A DNA stretch of 64,000 nucleotides, from the NCBI RefSeq assembly GCF_000513275.1, contig NZ_CBVJ010000023.1:1-64000 (forward strand), written 5' to 3'. The notes under the pieces are model-generated. The model ran no database searches. It was not told where the DNA came from and saw only the letters and a list, made by a program, of their open reading frames with translations. The translations under genes were made by a program, and so were the position numbers. Source of the stretch: Paenibacillus gorillae (GTDB taxonomy: Bacteria > Bacillota > Bacilli > Paenibacillales > Paenibacillaceae). Positions 34,482 through 43,645 of the stretch are shown here, in pieces. Every line of letters starts with the position of its first letter. Positions within the stretch are counted from its first letter, which is position 1.

Positions 34482-35888
34482 ATGAATAACAACAGTAATC
34501 GGCGAAGCGTCACGATTGCCCTCTTTGTCGCGACTTTTCTGGCGGCTATCGAAGGAACGATCGTAAGTACGGCTATGCCAAGCATCACCAAAGAGCTTCA
34601 GGGTATCGAGCAGTACAGCTGGGTTATTTCAATTTATTTATTGGCAACGGTCATAACGACGCCAATCTACGGAAAGCTCTCCGATCTGTATGGACGAAGA
34701 AAAATGTTTATGATTGGCGCTATTATTTTTCTCGCGGGCTCTATGTTGTCGGGACTTGCCCAGTCTATGGAAATGCTAATTTTGTTCCGCGCTCTGCAAG
34801 GCTTGGGGGCAGGGGCATTAACCACAATTCCGTATACCATAATAGGGGATCTCTATTCCTATGAACAAAGAGCCAAGGTACAGGGCTGGATGTCGAGCAT
34901 TTGGGGCATTGCAGGTATCTCAGGGCCTCTATTAGGCGGCCTGTTGGTCGATTACGTGTCATGGCGGGCTATCTTTTATATGAACCTGCCGTTTGGCATT
35001 ATCGCCATTGCGCTTTTGCTCTCATCATTTAAAGAAAGCTATGAGAAGAAGAAACGGCATATCGATTATGCGGGTATCACGACCTTTTCGATCGGCATGT
35101 TCAGCTTCCTGTATGCATTGACTTTGCTTCGTAATGAGGATGGCACGGCAGGAGCGGGGCCGCTCGTTATCGGCTTGCTGTTTGCAGCTGCAGCTTTGTT
35201 TCTAGGGTTGTTTTTCATTATTGAGAAAAAATCGCCGGAGCCGATTATTCCGCTTAAATTGTTTAAGCTGCGGACGATCAGCGCTGTTAATGCAGTCAGC
35301 TTCCTGTTATGCGTGATTAACGTCGTGACGATCTTTTACCTGCCGCTATGGCTCCAAGGCGTGCTTGGAAAAAGCGCGACTTATTCCGGTCTGGCGATGA
35401 TCCCGCTCTCCGTATCATGGCCTCTGGGCTCTATACTGGCGGGCAACTGGATTTCCAAAATCGGCCTGCGCCGTATTGCCTTTACAGGTGCCGTGTTCCT
35501 CATTTGCGGAAGCCTTGGCTTTATGTTTATGAACAGCAGCACGCCAATTATACTTTTTATGTTCTATACGTTTTTGACCGGATTATCCTTTGGTCTTTCC
35601 TTGACAAGCTTTACGGTAGCCGTTTCTTCAGCAGTCAATTGGGAGCTGCGCGGCGCGGCCGTAGCCAGCAACAACTTTATCCGTACGCTTGGGCAGACGA
35701 TCGGTATCGCGTTATTCGGGCTGCTGTTGCATACGGGTAGTGCAGAGACCATTGATGCTGCTTTGCTGGAGACAAGCCTGCATCGCATTTTCATTATTTT
35801 GACCGGATTATCCGTTATTGTCCTGTTTGCTGCATTCAGCTTGCCCAAGATGCAGCAGACGGCTGAAGCACAGCCTACCAGCGCATAG
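34482..35888 (+). CDS. MFS drug exporter, EmrB/QacA (DHA2) family
   Basis: 468 residues with about 14 membrane segments. Motif A is GKLSDLYGRRKMFM near residue 65, motif C-like GISGPLLGGLLVDY near 145, and the start LDGTIV-type motif is present as IEGTIVSTAMPSI. It is a proton-driven antiporter for drugs or other amphiphiles; the substrate cannot be told. A GGAAAG element precedes the ATG. No local regulator is seen. Confidence 0.87.
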   Translation: MNNNSNRRSVTIALFVATFLAAIEGTIVSTAMPSITKELQGIEQYSWVISIYLLATVITTPIYGKLSDLYGRRKMFMIGAIIFLAGSMLSGLAQSMEMLILFRALQGLGAGALTTIPYTIIGDLYSYEQRAKVQGWMSSIWGIAGISGPLLGGLLVDYVSWRAIFYMNLPFGIIAIALLLSSFKESYEKKKRHIDYAGITTFSIGMFSFLYALTLLRNEDGTAGAGPLVIGLLFAAAALFLGLFFIIEKKSPEPIIPLKLFKLRTISAVNAVSFLLCVINVVTIFYLPLWLQGVLGKSATYSGLAMIPLSVSWPLGSILAGNWISKIGLRRIAFTGAVFLICGSLGFMFMNSSTPIILFMFYTFLTGLSFGLSLTSFTVAVSSAVNWELRGAAVASNNFIRTLGQTIGIALFGLLLHTGSAETIDAALLETSLHRIFIILTGLSVIVLFAAFSLPKMQQTAEAQPTSA

Positions 35889-36318
35889 ACAGAATAAGTG
35901 AGCTTAGTAAACCGCTGTCTTTGTGATCGGCTGTCAGTCTCACATCTGCTGAGCCTCGCTTATCGGCTTTATCCTTGCATGCGATGAAGCCGAGACTGCC
36001 GGCAAGGCGGGCGAATCAGTCTGCAAAATTTCATTACTGGCAATCGCCTGCGCCGTACAACGGCGTATTCGATTGCTTTTTTGCATTTAGGCGACCGTCA
36101 AATGCTGCTTGGCGGTGCCTTTACAACAGCTTTAAGTCAGCCTTTGCAAACATATTATGGGACGATATACAATGAATTTGTCGACAAAGCTCGTTATAAA
36201 TAATATCGCGCCGGCGATTTTTCGCTAATTTTGTGTGCAACTTTTTCCTCTCGTTTGCGTTCATAGTTTGTCGGTTCAAATGCAGTTCAGCAATTATTAC
36301 AGAAAAAAGGAGATTGTA
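35889..36318. other. Intergenic region, possible gene remnant
   Basis: In the frame ending at TAA 36199-36201 the codons from about 36055 read TTAYSIAFLHLGDRQMLLGG, then further residues ending in a lysine-rich tail, resembling a membrane-segment-containing protein. No start codon lies upstream in this frame before a stop. It may be the end of a decayed gene. A different 66-residue frame, 35975-36175, looks like chance. The right end holds the ribosome binding site of the next gene. No terminator is clear. Confidence 0.3.
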
Positions 36319-38280
36319 ATGGGTAAAAAAGTCAGCTTAGTCGCACTTGTCGCATTGTTCCTCTTTGCCGTGGCCATTCCTGTCCAGGCGCAAGGTCAAC
36401 TCCAAGATCAGCTCGTACTGATCCAAAAAACGAACCAGATGTACCATAACGGTAAGCTCTACAAAGCTTCGCAGCCGTTAACCGAGAAGAAGGGGGTAAC
36501 TTACGTCGCCGCCCGTTCAATTGCTGAACGTCTATACGGTAATGTTGTTTATGATTCAAAACTGAAGGAGTACATATTGATGACGGGGCAGCAGGAGCTT
36601 CGCTACAAAGCTGGCAGCACTGTCTATCGAATCAATGGTGCTTCGACCAAACTTGACGGCGCTCCTTTCGTACAACAGGGCACGTTAATGATTCCGCTGC
36701 GCTCGCTGCTTAAGCCTTACGGTATGAAGATCAGCAGCAACGCCGAGCAGAAGAAAGTTACGCTGGAGTGGACAGTGAAGCCGGTTGCGGCATTCACCGT
36801 ATCGCCAGCGACGATTTATGCCGGTGAAACTGAGGTTTCCTACATCGATAAAGCTTCCCATCCGAAAGGACTGCTCATCACTGATGAGCGTTGGGAGGGA
36901 CAAGCCTCTTCCTTTGACACTCCGGGCACTTACAAGGTAACCCGTTGGGTACAGGACGAGAATGGCGTATGGAGTGATCCTTTCTCTGTTAACGTCGCAG
37001 TCAAGCAGCCGAATTTGCCGCCGGTCGCAAACTTTACGACCGACAAAAATTCTTACAAAATGGGCGAGATGATCCATTATACCGACCTCAGCACAGATGA
37101 TGAGAACAAGATTAAAAAGACGGAATGGACGAATAACGCTAAAGGCTTCTTTACTCCAGGCCCGCAGACAATCACGCTGAAAGTAACCGATACACATGGT
37201 GCAGTCGGCGAATTCTCAAAAACGATTATGATCGAGGATGAGACACTTTACAGCAAACAGGATTTCGACATGCTGTTTACTGAAGTTGGCGATAAATACC
37301 AGATCGACGGAGCAAGCGTTCTGAAGCTTCCGACGGTATCGTATGAATTGTCCGTCGTTGGTCAGCAGACGCTGATCCGCAGCAACAGCCCTGAGCATAT
37401 TGATGAAGAGGGCATCTATTATTCCGATACGGCTACGGGTAATGTTCGTTTCTTGACTCACAATCAGAACAACCGAGCGAATCCGGTTCGTATCTATATC
37501 ATTGCAACAAACGAAAATGCTGAAGAAGCTACAGTAACTGAGGAACGCGTTGGCGTTGGCGGTCCTGCACCATATGTATCGCAAACAGGTAAAGCTGCTG
37601 TCGGCAACTATCTGTTTGGCCGCACGCAGCCATCCTTGAACAAAGTAACGAAAATTCCAGCAGGTGAAAGCCGTGTCGTGCTTAGCAAACTGAGCGACGT
37701 TAAGCTGGCGCAAGACCGAGTGGTAACGATGTATTCTGACGTGTCCACTTCGGCACCGATTAAATTCAGCGTCGTTGTTGTAGATGCTGACAAAGATGTT
37801 CTAGCTGAGCTTCCGCACCTGCAGCAGCTTCCGCGTGACGGCAAGCACGTTCGCGGCACATTCCATGACGCAAACCGCAACATTCATGTTCTGGATACGA
37901 TCGGTAATGAGCCGTCCCGTATGATTTTGGCCGATAAAGTAGTAGACACTCGCCTGTCCGGCTATGATGTAACGACTGGCGATATCATGTCCAACGACGG
38001 CAACAATGGCGCTTACTATGTGCTGCGACTGTATAACGTGCAGCCGCATACGCTCATTGCGCTTAATCCGCGGGGCGGACATTATGGCGGAGCATTCCTG
38101 GTTAACAATAAGCTCGTCTATACGACAACGACGACCATTTTGAGCAATGCCAACGATGTTGGCGTACTGCACCGGACTGGCAACGATGTTGAACAGGTGA
38201 CAATTGCATTCACACCAGCATCCGGAAGCAATCTGCCGTTCAACTTGCTGTTCTTGCCACTTCCTGAGTTGAAGTACTAA
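36319..38280 (+). CDS. Secreted protein with copper-amine-oxidase-like stalk domain and PKD-like domains
   Basis: 653 residues with a signal peptide (about 1-23, ending VQAQG). The first domain (about 25-150) has the NGKLYKASQPLTEKKGVTYVAARSIAE pattern (quoted in part) of the Paenibacillus stalk domain. One or two PKD-like beta domains follow (about 155-310; PPVANFTTDKNSYKMGE, GPQTITLKVTDTHGAVG). The remaining 340 residues form an unrecognised beta-rich region. It is probably a cell-surface protein. An AAGGAG site precedes ATG 36319; a longer frame to 36235 is not supported. A terminator follows. Confidence 0.85.
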   Translation: MGKKVSLVALVALFLFAVAIPVQAQGQLQDQLVLIQKTNQMYHNGKLYKASQPLTEKKGVTYVAARSIAERLYGNVVYDSKLKEYILMTGQQELRYKAGSTVYRINGASTKLDGAPFVQQGTLMIPLRSLLKPYGMKISSNAEQKKVTLEWTVKPVAAFTVSPATIYAGETEVSYIDKASHPKGLLITDERWEGQASSFDTPGTYKVTRWVQDENGVWSDPFSVNVAVKQPNLPPVANFTTDKNSYKMGEMIHYTDLSTDDENKIKKTEWTNNAKGFFTPGPQTITLKVTDTHGAVGEFSKTIMIEDETLYSKQDFDMLFTEVGDKYQIDGASVLKLPTVSYELSVVGQQTLIRSNSPEHIDEEGIYYSDTATGNVRFLTHNQNNRANPVRIYIIATNENAEEATVTEERVGVGGPAPYVSQTGKAAVGNYLFGRTQPSLNKVTKIPAGESRVVLSKLSDVKLAQDRVVTMYSDVSTSAPIKFSVVVVDADKDVLAELPHLQQLPRDGKHVRGTFHDANRNIHVLDTIGNEPSRMILADKVVDTRLSGYDVTTGDIMSNDGNNGAYYVLRLYNVQPHTLIALNPRGGHYGGAFLVNNKLVYTTTTTILSNANDVGVLHRTGNDVEQVTIAFTPASGSNLPFNLLFLPLPELKY

Positions 38281-38310
38281 GGATTTGTAATGACTTGTAA
38301 GTAGTGTGAA

Positions 38311-38344
38311 AGAACCTTCAACCCTTTGGTTGGAGGTTCTTTTA
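38311..38344 (+). terminator. Terminator after the stalk-domain gene
   Basis: AGAACCTTCAACC pairs with GGTTGGAGGTTCT (one T-G pair) around a short loop, followed by four T. Confidence 0.75.
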
Positions 38345-38520
38345 CTAATTATGTTAGATTATGGGTGAGAGGCTTATCATCATTTAAAAAAACGAGTAAT
38401 TTGTATTGTGTTATTAATGCTTCTGCACTAATATGTTATCTAAACTAACATTGTGTTGATTGCGCTGGACAATACTGCTGAGTGTTTACGGATAAGTGAG
38501 TGTGAATGGAGGAAGGTTTA

Positions 38521-39018
38521 ATGATCCAGTTATCGGAATTAAATGAAATGAACCAGAAGGAATTCGTTCTGGCTTTGGGTACTGTATTCGAAAATTCGCC
38601 GTGGGTAGCGGAGGGTGTATGGGCATTAAGGCCATTCCAGAGCCGTTCCGGGCTTCATGAGGCGATGCTGCGGATGATTAAGGACTTGCCGGAGGCGCGT
38701 CTCCATGCTTTCTACTGCTTGCATCCCGATTTGGCAACGAAACTTAGTATCGGTGAATATTCGACCCGTGAGCAGCAGGGAGCGGGGCTTGATAGGCTAT
38801 CACCGCAGGAATTTGCGGAGTTTGCCGCTGCAAATAAACAGTATATGGAGCAATTCGGGTTTCCTTTCATATACGCCGTGCGGGGCAGCGATAAGTCGGC
38901 AATTTGGTCAGCGCTACAGGAACGCCTTGCTCATTCGTCGGAACATGAGTCGAAAGAAGCGATGAAGCAAATTGCAAAAATTACGTCGTTTCGGCTAGAA
39001 GATCTTATTGCAGAATAG
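38521..39018 (+). CDS. uraD: 2-oxo-4-hydroxy-4-carboxy-5-ureidoimidazoline (OHCU) decarboxylase
   Basis: 165 residues. The start LSELNEMNQKEFVLALGTVFENSPWVAE (quoted in part), the catalytic-histidine region HPDLATKL near residue 73 and the FGFPFIYAVRG segment are diagnostic for OHCU decarboxylase. The enzyme yields S-allantoin in uric acid breakdown. ATG 38521 follows GGAGGAAGG. The adenosine deaminase gene begins 35 bases downstream, so both may act in purine catabolism. Other ureide genes are not in the window. Confidence 0.85.
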   Translation: MIQLSELNEMNQKEFVLALGTVFENSPWVAEGVWALRPFQSRSGLHEAMLRMIKDLPEARLHAFYCLHPDLATKLSIGEYSTREQQGAGLDRLSPQEFAEFAAANKQYMEQFGFPFIYAVRGSDKSAIWSALQERLAHSSEHESKEAMKQIAKITSFRLEDLIAE

Positions 39019-39053
39019 AGTTGGTGCATCGAAGCGAAGGGAGCGAGGACAGG

Positions 39054-40085
39054 ATGGATGACAAGAGAGTGGAGCAGCTGAAGCGGCTTCCGAAAATTGA
39101 TCTTCATCTGCATCTGGATGGAAGTGTTAAGCCGGAAACGATTCGCGAACTTGCTCATCAACAGGGCAAACCGCTCCCGGCAGATTCTCATCTGCTGTCT
39201 AGGATGCAAATCGATGAGGACTGCACCAATTTGCGCGAATATTTAAGTAAATTTGATTTCGTGCTGCGGTTTCTGCAAACGGGAGAGGCATTGGAACGCG
39301 TCGCATTTGAAGTTGTTGAACAAGCCGCCAATCAAGGCTGCATTTATATTGAGGCCCGGTATGCGCCGATTCTTCATACGCTGGAGGGGCTTAGCGTAGA
39401 AGATGCCATACGGCATGTTCGTGACGGCCTGCGCCGCGGAGAGCGGCAGTATGGCGTCATAGCGAGAGCAATCGTGATCTGTATGCGGCATGACAGTTAT
39501 GAACGAAATGAAGCTGTTATTACAGCGGCTGCCAGCCATTATGGGGACGGGGTAGTTGCTGTTGATCTCGCTGGAGATGAAGCGGGCTTTCCGCCGCAGC
39601 TGCATCGCTCCATATTCGAGTTAGCCCGCCGATTGGGCTTGCCTGTAACGATTCATGCAGGGGAAGCGGGGGGCGCGGAAAATGTTATTGAAGCGATTAC
39701 CAGCCTCGGCGCCGCCCGAATCGGGCACGGCGTTCAGATCGACGGCCATCACGAAGCGATGGAATTGGTCCGCTCGACGCGAACGCCATTGGAGCTTTGT
39801 CCCATCAGCAATGTACAGACGAAGGCCGTTAACTCATGGGAGGCGTACCCGTTAAAACGATTTTTAGATTTTGGAATAACGGCCACGGTAAACACGGACA
39901 ACTTAACGGTATCGGGTACGTCGATCACGTTGGAGTATGTTATGCTATTGCAGCATTGCGGCTTAACGCTTGGGGATATAGGCAAGCTCATTCGCAACGG
40001 AGCGGAAGCGTCTTTTCTGGAGGAGTCCTTGAAGAGCGGTTTGATCGACACCATAAATCGTCAATTGGCGGAGCAAGGGTTATAA
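39054..40085 (+). CDS. add: Adenosine deaminase
   Basis: 343 residues, metal-dependent amidohydrolase. The zinc motif is LPKIDLHLHLDGSVKP near residue 10, the second histidine region VTIHAGEAGG near 200 with the catalytic glutamate, GHGVQIDG near 225 and the final NTDNLTVSGT near 283. It converts adenosine to inosine. ATG 39054 follows GCGAGGACAGG; GTG 39021 is less likely. It ends before a strong terminator. Confidence 0.9.
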   Translation: MDDKRVEQLKRLPKIDLHLHLDGSVKPETIRELAHQQGKPLPADSHLLSRMQIDEDCTNLREYLSKFDFVLRFLQTGEALERVAFEVVEQAANQGCIYIEARYAPILHTLEGLSVEDAIRHVRDGLRRGERQYGVIARAIVICMRHDSYERNEAVITAAASHYGDGVVAVDLAGDEAGFPPQLHRSIFELARRLGLPVTIHAGEAGGAENVIEAITSLGAARIGHGVQIDGHHEAMELVRSTRTPLELCPISNVQTKAVNSWEAYPLKRFLDFGITATVNTDNLTVSGTSITLEYVMLLQHCGLTLGDIGKLIRNGAEASFLEESLKSGLIDTINRQLAEQGL

Positions 40086-40143
40086 CTGTCCCGATAGAGT
40101 GAGGCTGTTATATGTTTGGATCACGACAGTTCAGATTAGAATC

Positions 40144-40188
40144 AAAGCGCAAGTATTGGGGCTCGATCAGCCCCGATACTTGCGCTTT
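40144..40188. terminator. Strong terminator after add
   Basis: Arms AAAGCGCAAGTAT.GGGGCT and AGCCCC.ATACTTGCGCTTT around CGATC, followed by T-rich sequence on the plus side. Confidence 0.88.
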
Positions 40189-40224
40189 CTTTATCTTTTA
40201 CCCTTGTTGGCATGTAATATTCGA

Positions 40225-40425
40225 TTATACAGCGCCACGGAACGAAATCCATATGGCTATGCCCGCTACAGCAACGGTAACGAGCGCAACAAATGCGAAA
40301 TAGCCGGTTTTGGTTGTTGAAGCGGTATGTTTGTCGTAGAAGTCAGATTTACGATGAAAAGCGCCCGTCCAAAGTTCTCCGGTCAAATTTAGTACGACAA
40401 GGACAAAACGTCGAATAAGCTTCAT
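40225..40425 (-). CDS. Small membrane protein
   Basis: 66 residues: a basic N-terminus (MKLIRRFVLVVLNLTGELW), a polar middle and a C-terminal membrane helix (about 42-62) ending in RGAV. The ATG at 40425 is preceded by AGGGGGTGG at good spacing; the longer frame to 40479 has no such site. No family is recognised. Confidence 0.6.
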   Translation of the reverse strand: MKLIRRFVLVVLNLTGELWTGAFHRKSDFYDKHTASTTKTGYFAFVALVTVAVAGIAIWISFRGAV

Positions 40426-40678
40426 GAAAGACCACCCCCTAGATTTGAAGATATATACAAATAGTGGATTATTTTCCAATATGAAGTAAACCTTTGGGCA
40501 TAGAGATACTATAATTCAAGAAATTATCGGTTTTCACAAAGTTGTTTGTTTGGCGCCACTCTTTTGTCACCCAATCCCCTCGGATAAGCCAACGTTCAGC
40601 TGATATAGTCCGTATAATGAGAGGAAACGATCCGCGTGCGAATACAGCAACTATGACATAGGCAAAGCAGGGGGAGTG

Positions 40679-41329
40679 ATGACGGTGCAGAAAGTGCGGG
40701 TCCTCATCGTGGATGATCATCACCAAGCGCGCGAGAGAATGAGGGCAATCCTTGATGAGGATTCCTTATTCGAAATTGTGGCTGAAGCTCCAAACGGGCT
40801 GAACGCTATACAAAAGACGGAACAAATACTGCCGGATTTGATTTTAATGGCTGTCGATAAGTGCAGAGCTGATGATCTAGATGCGACTAGAGCAATCAAA
40901 TTAAAATTTCCGTTTGTCAAAATCGTCTGGATAACTGCTGCAGATGACATAACCCATTTCTTCGAAGCGTTGAAGAACGGCGCTCAAGGATACTTAGTGA
41001 AGCATTACAGCGCAGAGACTTGGCTTGAATATTTGCGTGCAATCGTATTGGACGATGAGCCAATGCCAAGAGAGTTTGCAGCTCGTATTTTGAATAGCTT
41101 TTTTTATGCCGGAGATTCCCGTGATGATGATACGCCTCTGACTCCAAGAGAAAAGGAGCTGCTATGTTTAGTAGCTGACGGCTTGGCGAATCGGGATATT
41201 GCCGAAAAGCTGATCATTTCGGAGCATACGGTCAAAAACCATCTGAAGAACATTTTGCAGAAGCTGCATTTGGACAACCGTGTTCAGCTTGCGAGATATG
41301 CTTTTGAGCGGGGTTATTGTTACGCATGA
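40679..41329 (+). CDS. NarL/LuxR-type response regulator with degenerate receiver
   Basis: 216 residues. The receiver domain keeps the acidic pair (VDDHH, residues 11-15), the threonine (WITA) and the lysine (GYLVK). The phospho-acceptor position is alanine: PDLILMAV instead of PDLILMDV, A58, and the usual MPGMDG loop reads KCRADD. The C-terminal LuxR helix-turn-helix, LTPREKELLCLVADGLANRDIAEKL (quoted in part) with SEHTVKNHLKNIL, is intact. It is probably regulated without phosphorylation. No histidine kinase is adjacent. The start may be ATG 40679 or GTG 40685. Confidence 0.85.
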   Translation: MTVQKVRVLIVDDHHQARERMRAILDEDSLFEIVAEAPNGLNAIQKTEQILPDLILMAVDKCRADDLDATRAIKLKFPFVKIVWITAADDITHFFEALKNGAQGYLVKHYSAETWLEYLRAIVLDDEPMPREFAARILNSFFYAGDSRDDDTPLTPREKELLCLVADGLANRDIAEKLIISEHTVKNHLKNILQKLHLDNRVQLARYAFERGYCYA

Positions 41330-41415
41330 TGGGGTGCGTCCTCATAAATGGACTGGAGATAGCCAATGCTAATTAGCGAATAACTCAGATAAGCAGAAGA
41401 TGGGATGGGGCTACC

Positions 41416-41763
41416 ATGTATTCGAGATATGTTGTGCTGCTGTGTGCATGCCTGTTGATCGTCATGCTTTCCGCATGCGGGAGCCAAGCGGCAGTTACGA
41501 ATGATGCGGTCTCCGAGCAGAATGGGATGACAAACGGTGATACTGCCGAAACGCTTTATAAAAACCAATGTTTATCTTGTCACGGCACTGATCTGGAAGG
41601 AAGCCAGTCGGGCACTAACCTGCAGCATATCGGCAGTACAATGTCGGAGGAGCAGATTGCCGCTATCATCACAAATGGAAAAGGCGGTATGCCTGCTTTC
41701 GGCAGGAGATTGTCGGAGAGTGAAATTCAAAGCTTGGCCAAATGGCTGTCGGAGCAACATTGA
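41416..41763 (+). CDS. Lipoprotein cytochrome c (c551/CccB type)
   Basis: 115 residues. A lipoprotein signal ends at LSAC with C21. The haem motif is C52-LS-C55-H56, and the distal ligand is probably M92 in GKGGMPAFG. Size and order match the Bacillus small membrane-anchored c-type cytochromes that carry electrons to cytochrome c oxidase. A monocistronic gene followed by a hairpin; TCS-type regulator upstream is probably independent. Confidence 0.88.
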   Translation: MYSRYVVLLCACLLIVMLSACGSQAAVTNDAVSEQNGMTNGDTAETLYKNQCLSCHGTDLEGSQSGTNLQHIGSTMSEEQIAAIITNGKGGMPAFGRRLSESEIQSLAKWLSEQH

Positions 41764-41780
41764 TCTGACAGCCGCGCCGT

Positions 41781-41820
41781 AAGCGTCAAAGGGATGAATG
41801 TCTCTTTGACGCTTCTTTTC
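41781..41820 (+). terminator. Terminator after the cytochrome c gene
   Basis: AAGCGTCAAAG and CTTTGACGCTT arms around a short loop, followed by a T-rich CTTTTC stretch. Confidence 0.75.
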
Positions 41821-41843
41821 ATTTTTTAGAAAGATTATCAGAC

Positions 41844-41975
41844 CTATTTTAAAGATTGGAGCGCCTGATCCTGCAATTCATCATCGTCCCGAATTGCTTT
41901 CGAACCTGCTACTACCAAATACAATACCCCAAATACGAATAATGCTCCCAAAAGGGTCATGTATGCAGCTGCCAT
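41844..41975 (-). CDS. Small (43 residue) single-span membrane protein
   Basis: The ATG at 41975 is preceded by AAAGGAGGCGATC, an almost perfect complement of the 16S rRNA tail and one of the strongest ribosome binding sites in the window. The product starts MAAAYMTLLGALFVFGVLYL, one membrane helix, then a charged KAIRDDDELQDQALQSLK tail. The strong site and clean helix-plus-tail layout support a real gene. Its role is unknown; it faces the cytochrome c gene tail to tail. Confidence 0.72.
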   Translation of the reverse strand: MAAAYMTLLGALFVFGVLYLVVAGSKAIRDDDELQDQALQSLK

Positions 41976-42125
41976 AAAATGATCGCCTCCTTTCCAACCT
42001 AGTATAAAAGAAAAAGAGAAACCGTTTCATGACTCGATATGGCTATTTTATTACAATTACCGACACAGATAGGTCACCTTCCAATATTTGTTGCGTCGGC
42101 TTGAGCAAGGAGAGGAGCATTCTGC

Positions 42126-42131
42126 TATAAT
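42126..42131 (+). promoter_or_regulatory. -10 element of the arsR-type gene
   Basis: TATAAT, with a weak TTGAGC 19 bases upstream. It places the transcript start near 42138, ruling out the ATG at 42088 as the start of the following gene. Confidence 0.45.
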
Positions 42132-42174
42132 TAGCTTTACGAAAATGAAGGTGGTGCGCCAATTGGAGAAACTA

Positions 42175-42528
42175 ATGGATGAGCAATGCGAGGACAACTG
42201 TATCGGAACGGAGCCGGGCAGCGACAACCTGAGCAAGGCGCGGGTAGACGAGCAAACGGCGGTTGAGCTGGCTGAGCTGTTCAAGGCGCTTGGCGACCCG
42301 ACCCGTGTGAAAATGATCTACGCACTTCTGGAGCAAGAGCTGTGCGTACATGATTTGTGCGTCGTGCTGGATATGGCGCAATCAGCGGTCTCGCATCAGC
42401 TTCGCTATTTGCGTAATGTGCGCATCGTGAAGCGGCGCAAAGCAGGCAAAACCGTCTATTACTCACTCGACGACGATCATGTGAAAGAAATTTTTACGCA
42501 AACGCTGCAACATTTGCATCATAGCTGA
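42175..42528 (+). CDS. ArsR/SmtB family metal sensor, CzrA-like
   Basis: 117 residues, winged helix with LFKALGDPTRVKMIYALLEQELCVHDLCVVLDMAQSAVSHQLRYLR (quoted in part). The alpha-5 metal site of CzrA/SmtB is complete: DxH, then H at +11 and H at +14 (DDDHVKEIFTQTLQHLHH). An N-terminal CEDNC could add a second site, as in CadC. It probably senses Zn(II), Co(II) or Cd(II). The usual partner exporter is not next to it; the following gene is a TIR-like protein. The GGAG before ATG 42175 supports the start. Confidence 0.83.
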   Translation: MDEQCEDNCIGTEPGSDNLSKARVDEQTAVELAELFKALGDPTRVKMIYALLEQELCVHDLCVVLDMAQSAVSHQLRYLRNVRIVKRRKAGKTVYYSLDDDHVKEIFTQTLQHLHHS

Positions 42529-42627
42529 CATAAATATAATTATGATCTTCCTACCAGCGACTCCTTCTCGTTTCCTTATTTTGCTAGTATAATGAAACGT
42601 AAACTGCCGCTGCAAAGGAGTTCAAAT

Positions 42628-43645
42628 GTGACGAAGCCAAAGCTGTTTATTGGATCATCCAGGGAAGCAATAAAATATGTGAACGCCATTCATCGCGCTT
42701 TGAACCGTGTAGCGGAGGTTACGCCCTGGCATGCGGGAGCTTTCAAAGCGAATGATTATGCGATCGAGGCGCTGGAGCGCCAGCTGCAGACTGCCGATTA
42801 TGCGGTCTTCGTGCTGGCAGCGGACGATGTAGTCATGATGAGAGGCAAAGCTTTTCTAGCGCCGAGAGACAATACGGTGTTTGAAATGGGCATGTTCTGG
42901 GGACGGCTCAGACGGACCCGCGTTTTTTTCCTCATTCCGGAGCAAGTGTCATCGGAGAGGGAAGGAATCGCAATCGATGAGTTTCATTTGCCCTCCGATC
43001 TGCTGGGGTTGACCGTGCTGCGCTATGAGGAGCGTTCGGATGGCAACTTCGACGCCGCAGTGAATCTGGCCTGTGATGAGATTGCCGATCGAATCCGTGC
43101 GCTGGGGCATTTCCAGGATCCTGCCGTTCTGGCCGCAGCCTATGAATCCGAACTTAAGCGCAAGCAAAGCTTGCTGCATTTTTTTATAGCATTCAACCAG
43201 AACACATTTAGTGAGCGTGAGCATCATCCCTATGAACGGATGTACGAGGCCATACGGAACGGCTACGACGCCTCTCCGCTGGAAGGCTATCGTGTCACAG
43301 GCGCTGCGTTATGGCAGGCTGATCTGGACGGCATGCGGCAAATTGCCGGCAATGTCGGCAAAGGGCGCTTTTTTCCCTATCATACGAATGAAGGGAAAAA
43401 AAGAAGGGGAGTCCCCCGTTCTCGTCGTGGATGCGTTCTTGAACAGCACGATGCGCTTCTTGCGAATGGGAAAGCTGGTTGCGGCTGGTTATTTACTGTG
43501 TTATCCTGTGGGTAAGGATTTTGTCGTAACGGTTCATTTAGCTGGAGCACGCACCGTAACAGACGAGGAGCTCGGAATACTCGCCGAACGGAACAGCGAA
43601 TTAATGGACACCGTGAACTATTTGCTGGGAGGCGATTCACAATGA
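42628..43645 (+). pseudogene. TIR-like (CAP12/PycTIR-type) nucleotide-binding protein with unknown C-terminal domain, frameshifted
   Basis: 338 residues after removing one A from the seven-A run at 43396-43402. Residues 4-155 form a TIR-like domain: PKLFIGSSREA, ALERQLQTADYAVFVLAADD (66-67 DD) and RDNTVFEMGMFWGRLRRTRVF with the likely catalytic E86. This matches the family found as NADase effectors in CBASS and Pycsar defence. The C-terminal 180 residues (KRKQSLLHFF..., PVLVVDAFLNS, YLLCYPVGKDF) are unrecognised and may sense a ligand. GTG 42628, 7 bases after AAAGGAG, is the start; ATG 42592 lies in a TATAAT -10 element. No cyclase is beside it. Confidence 0.75.
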
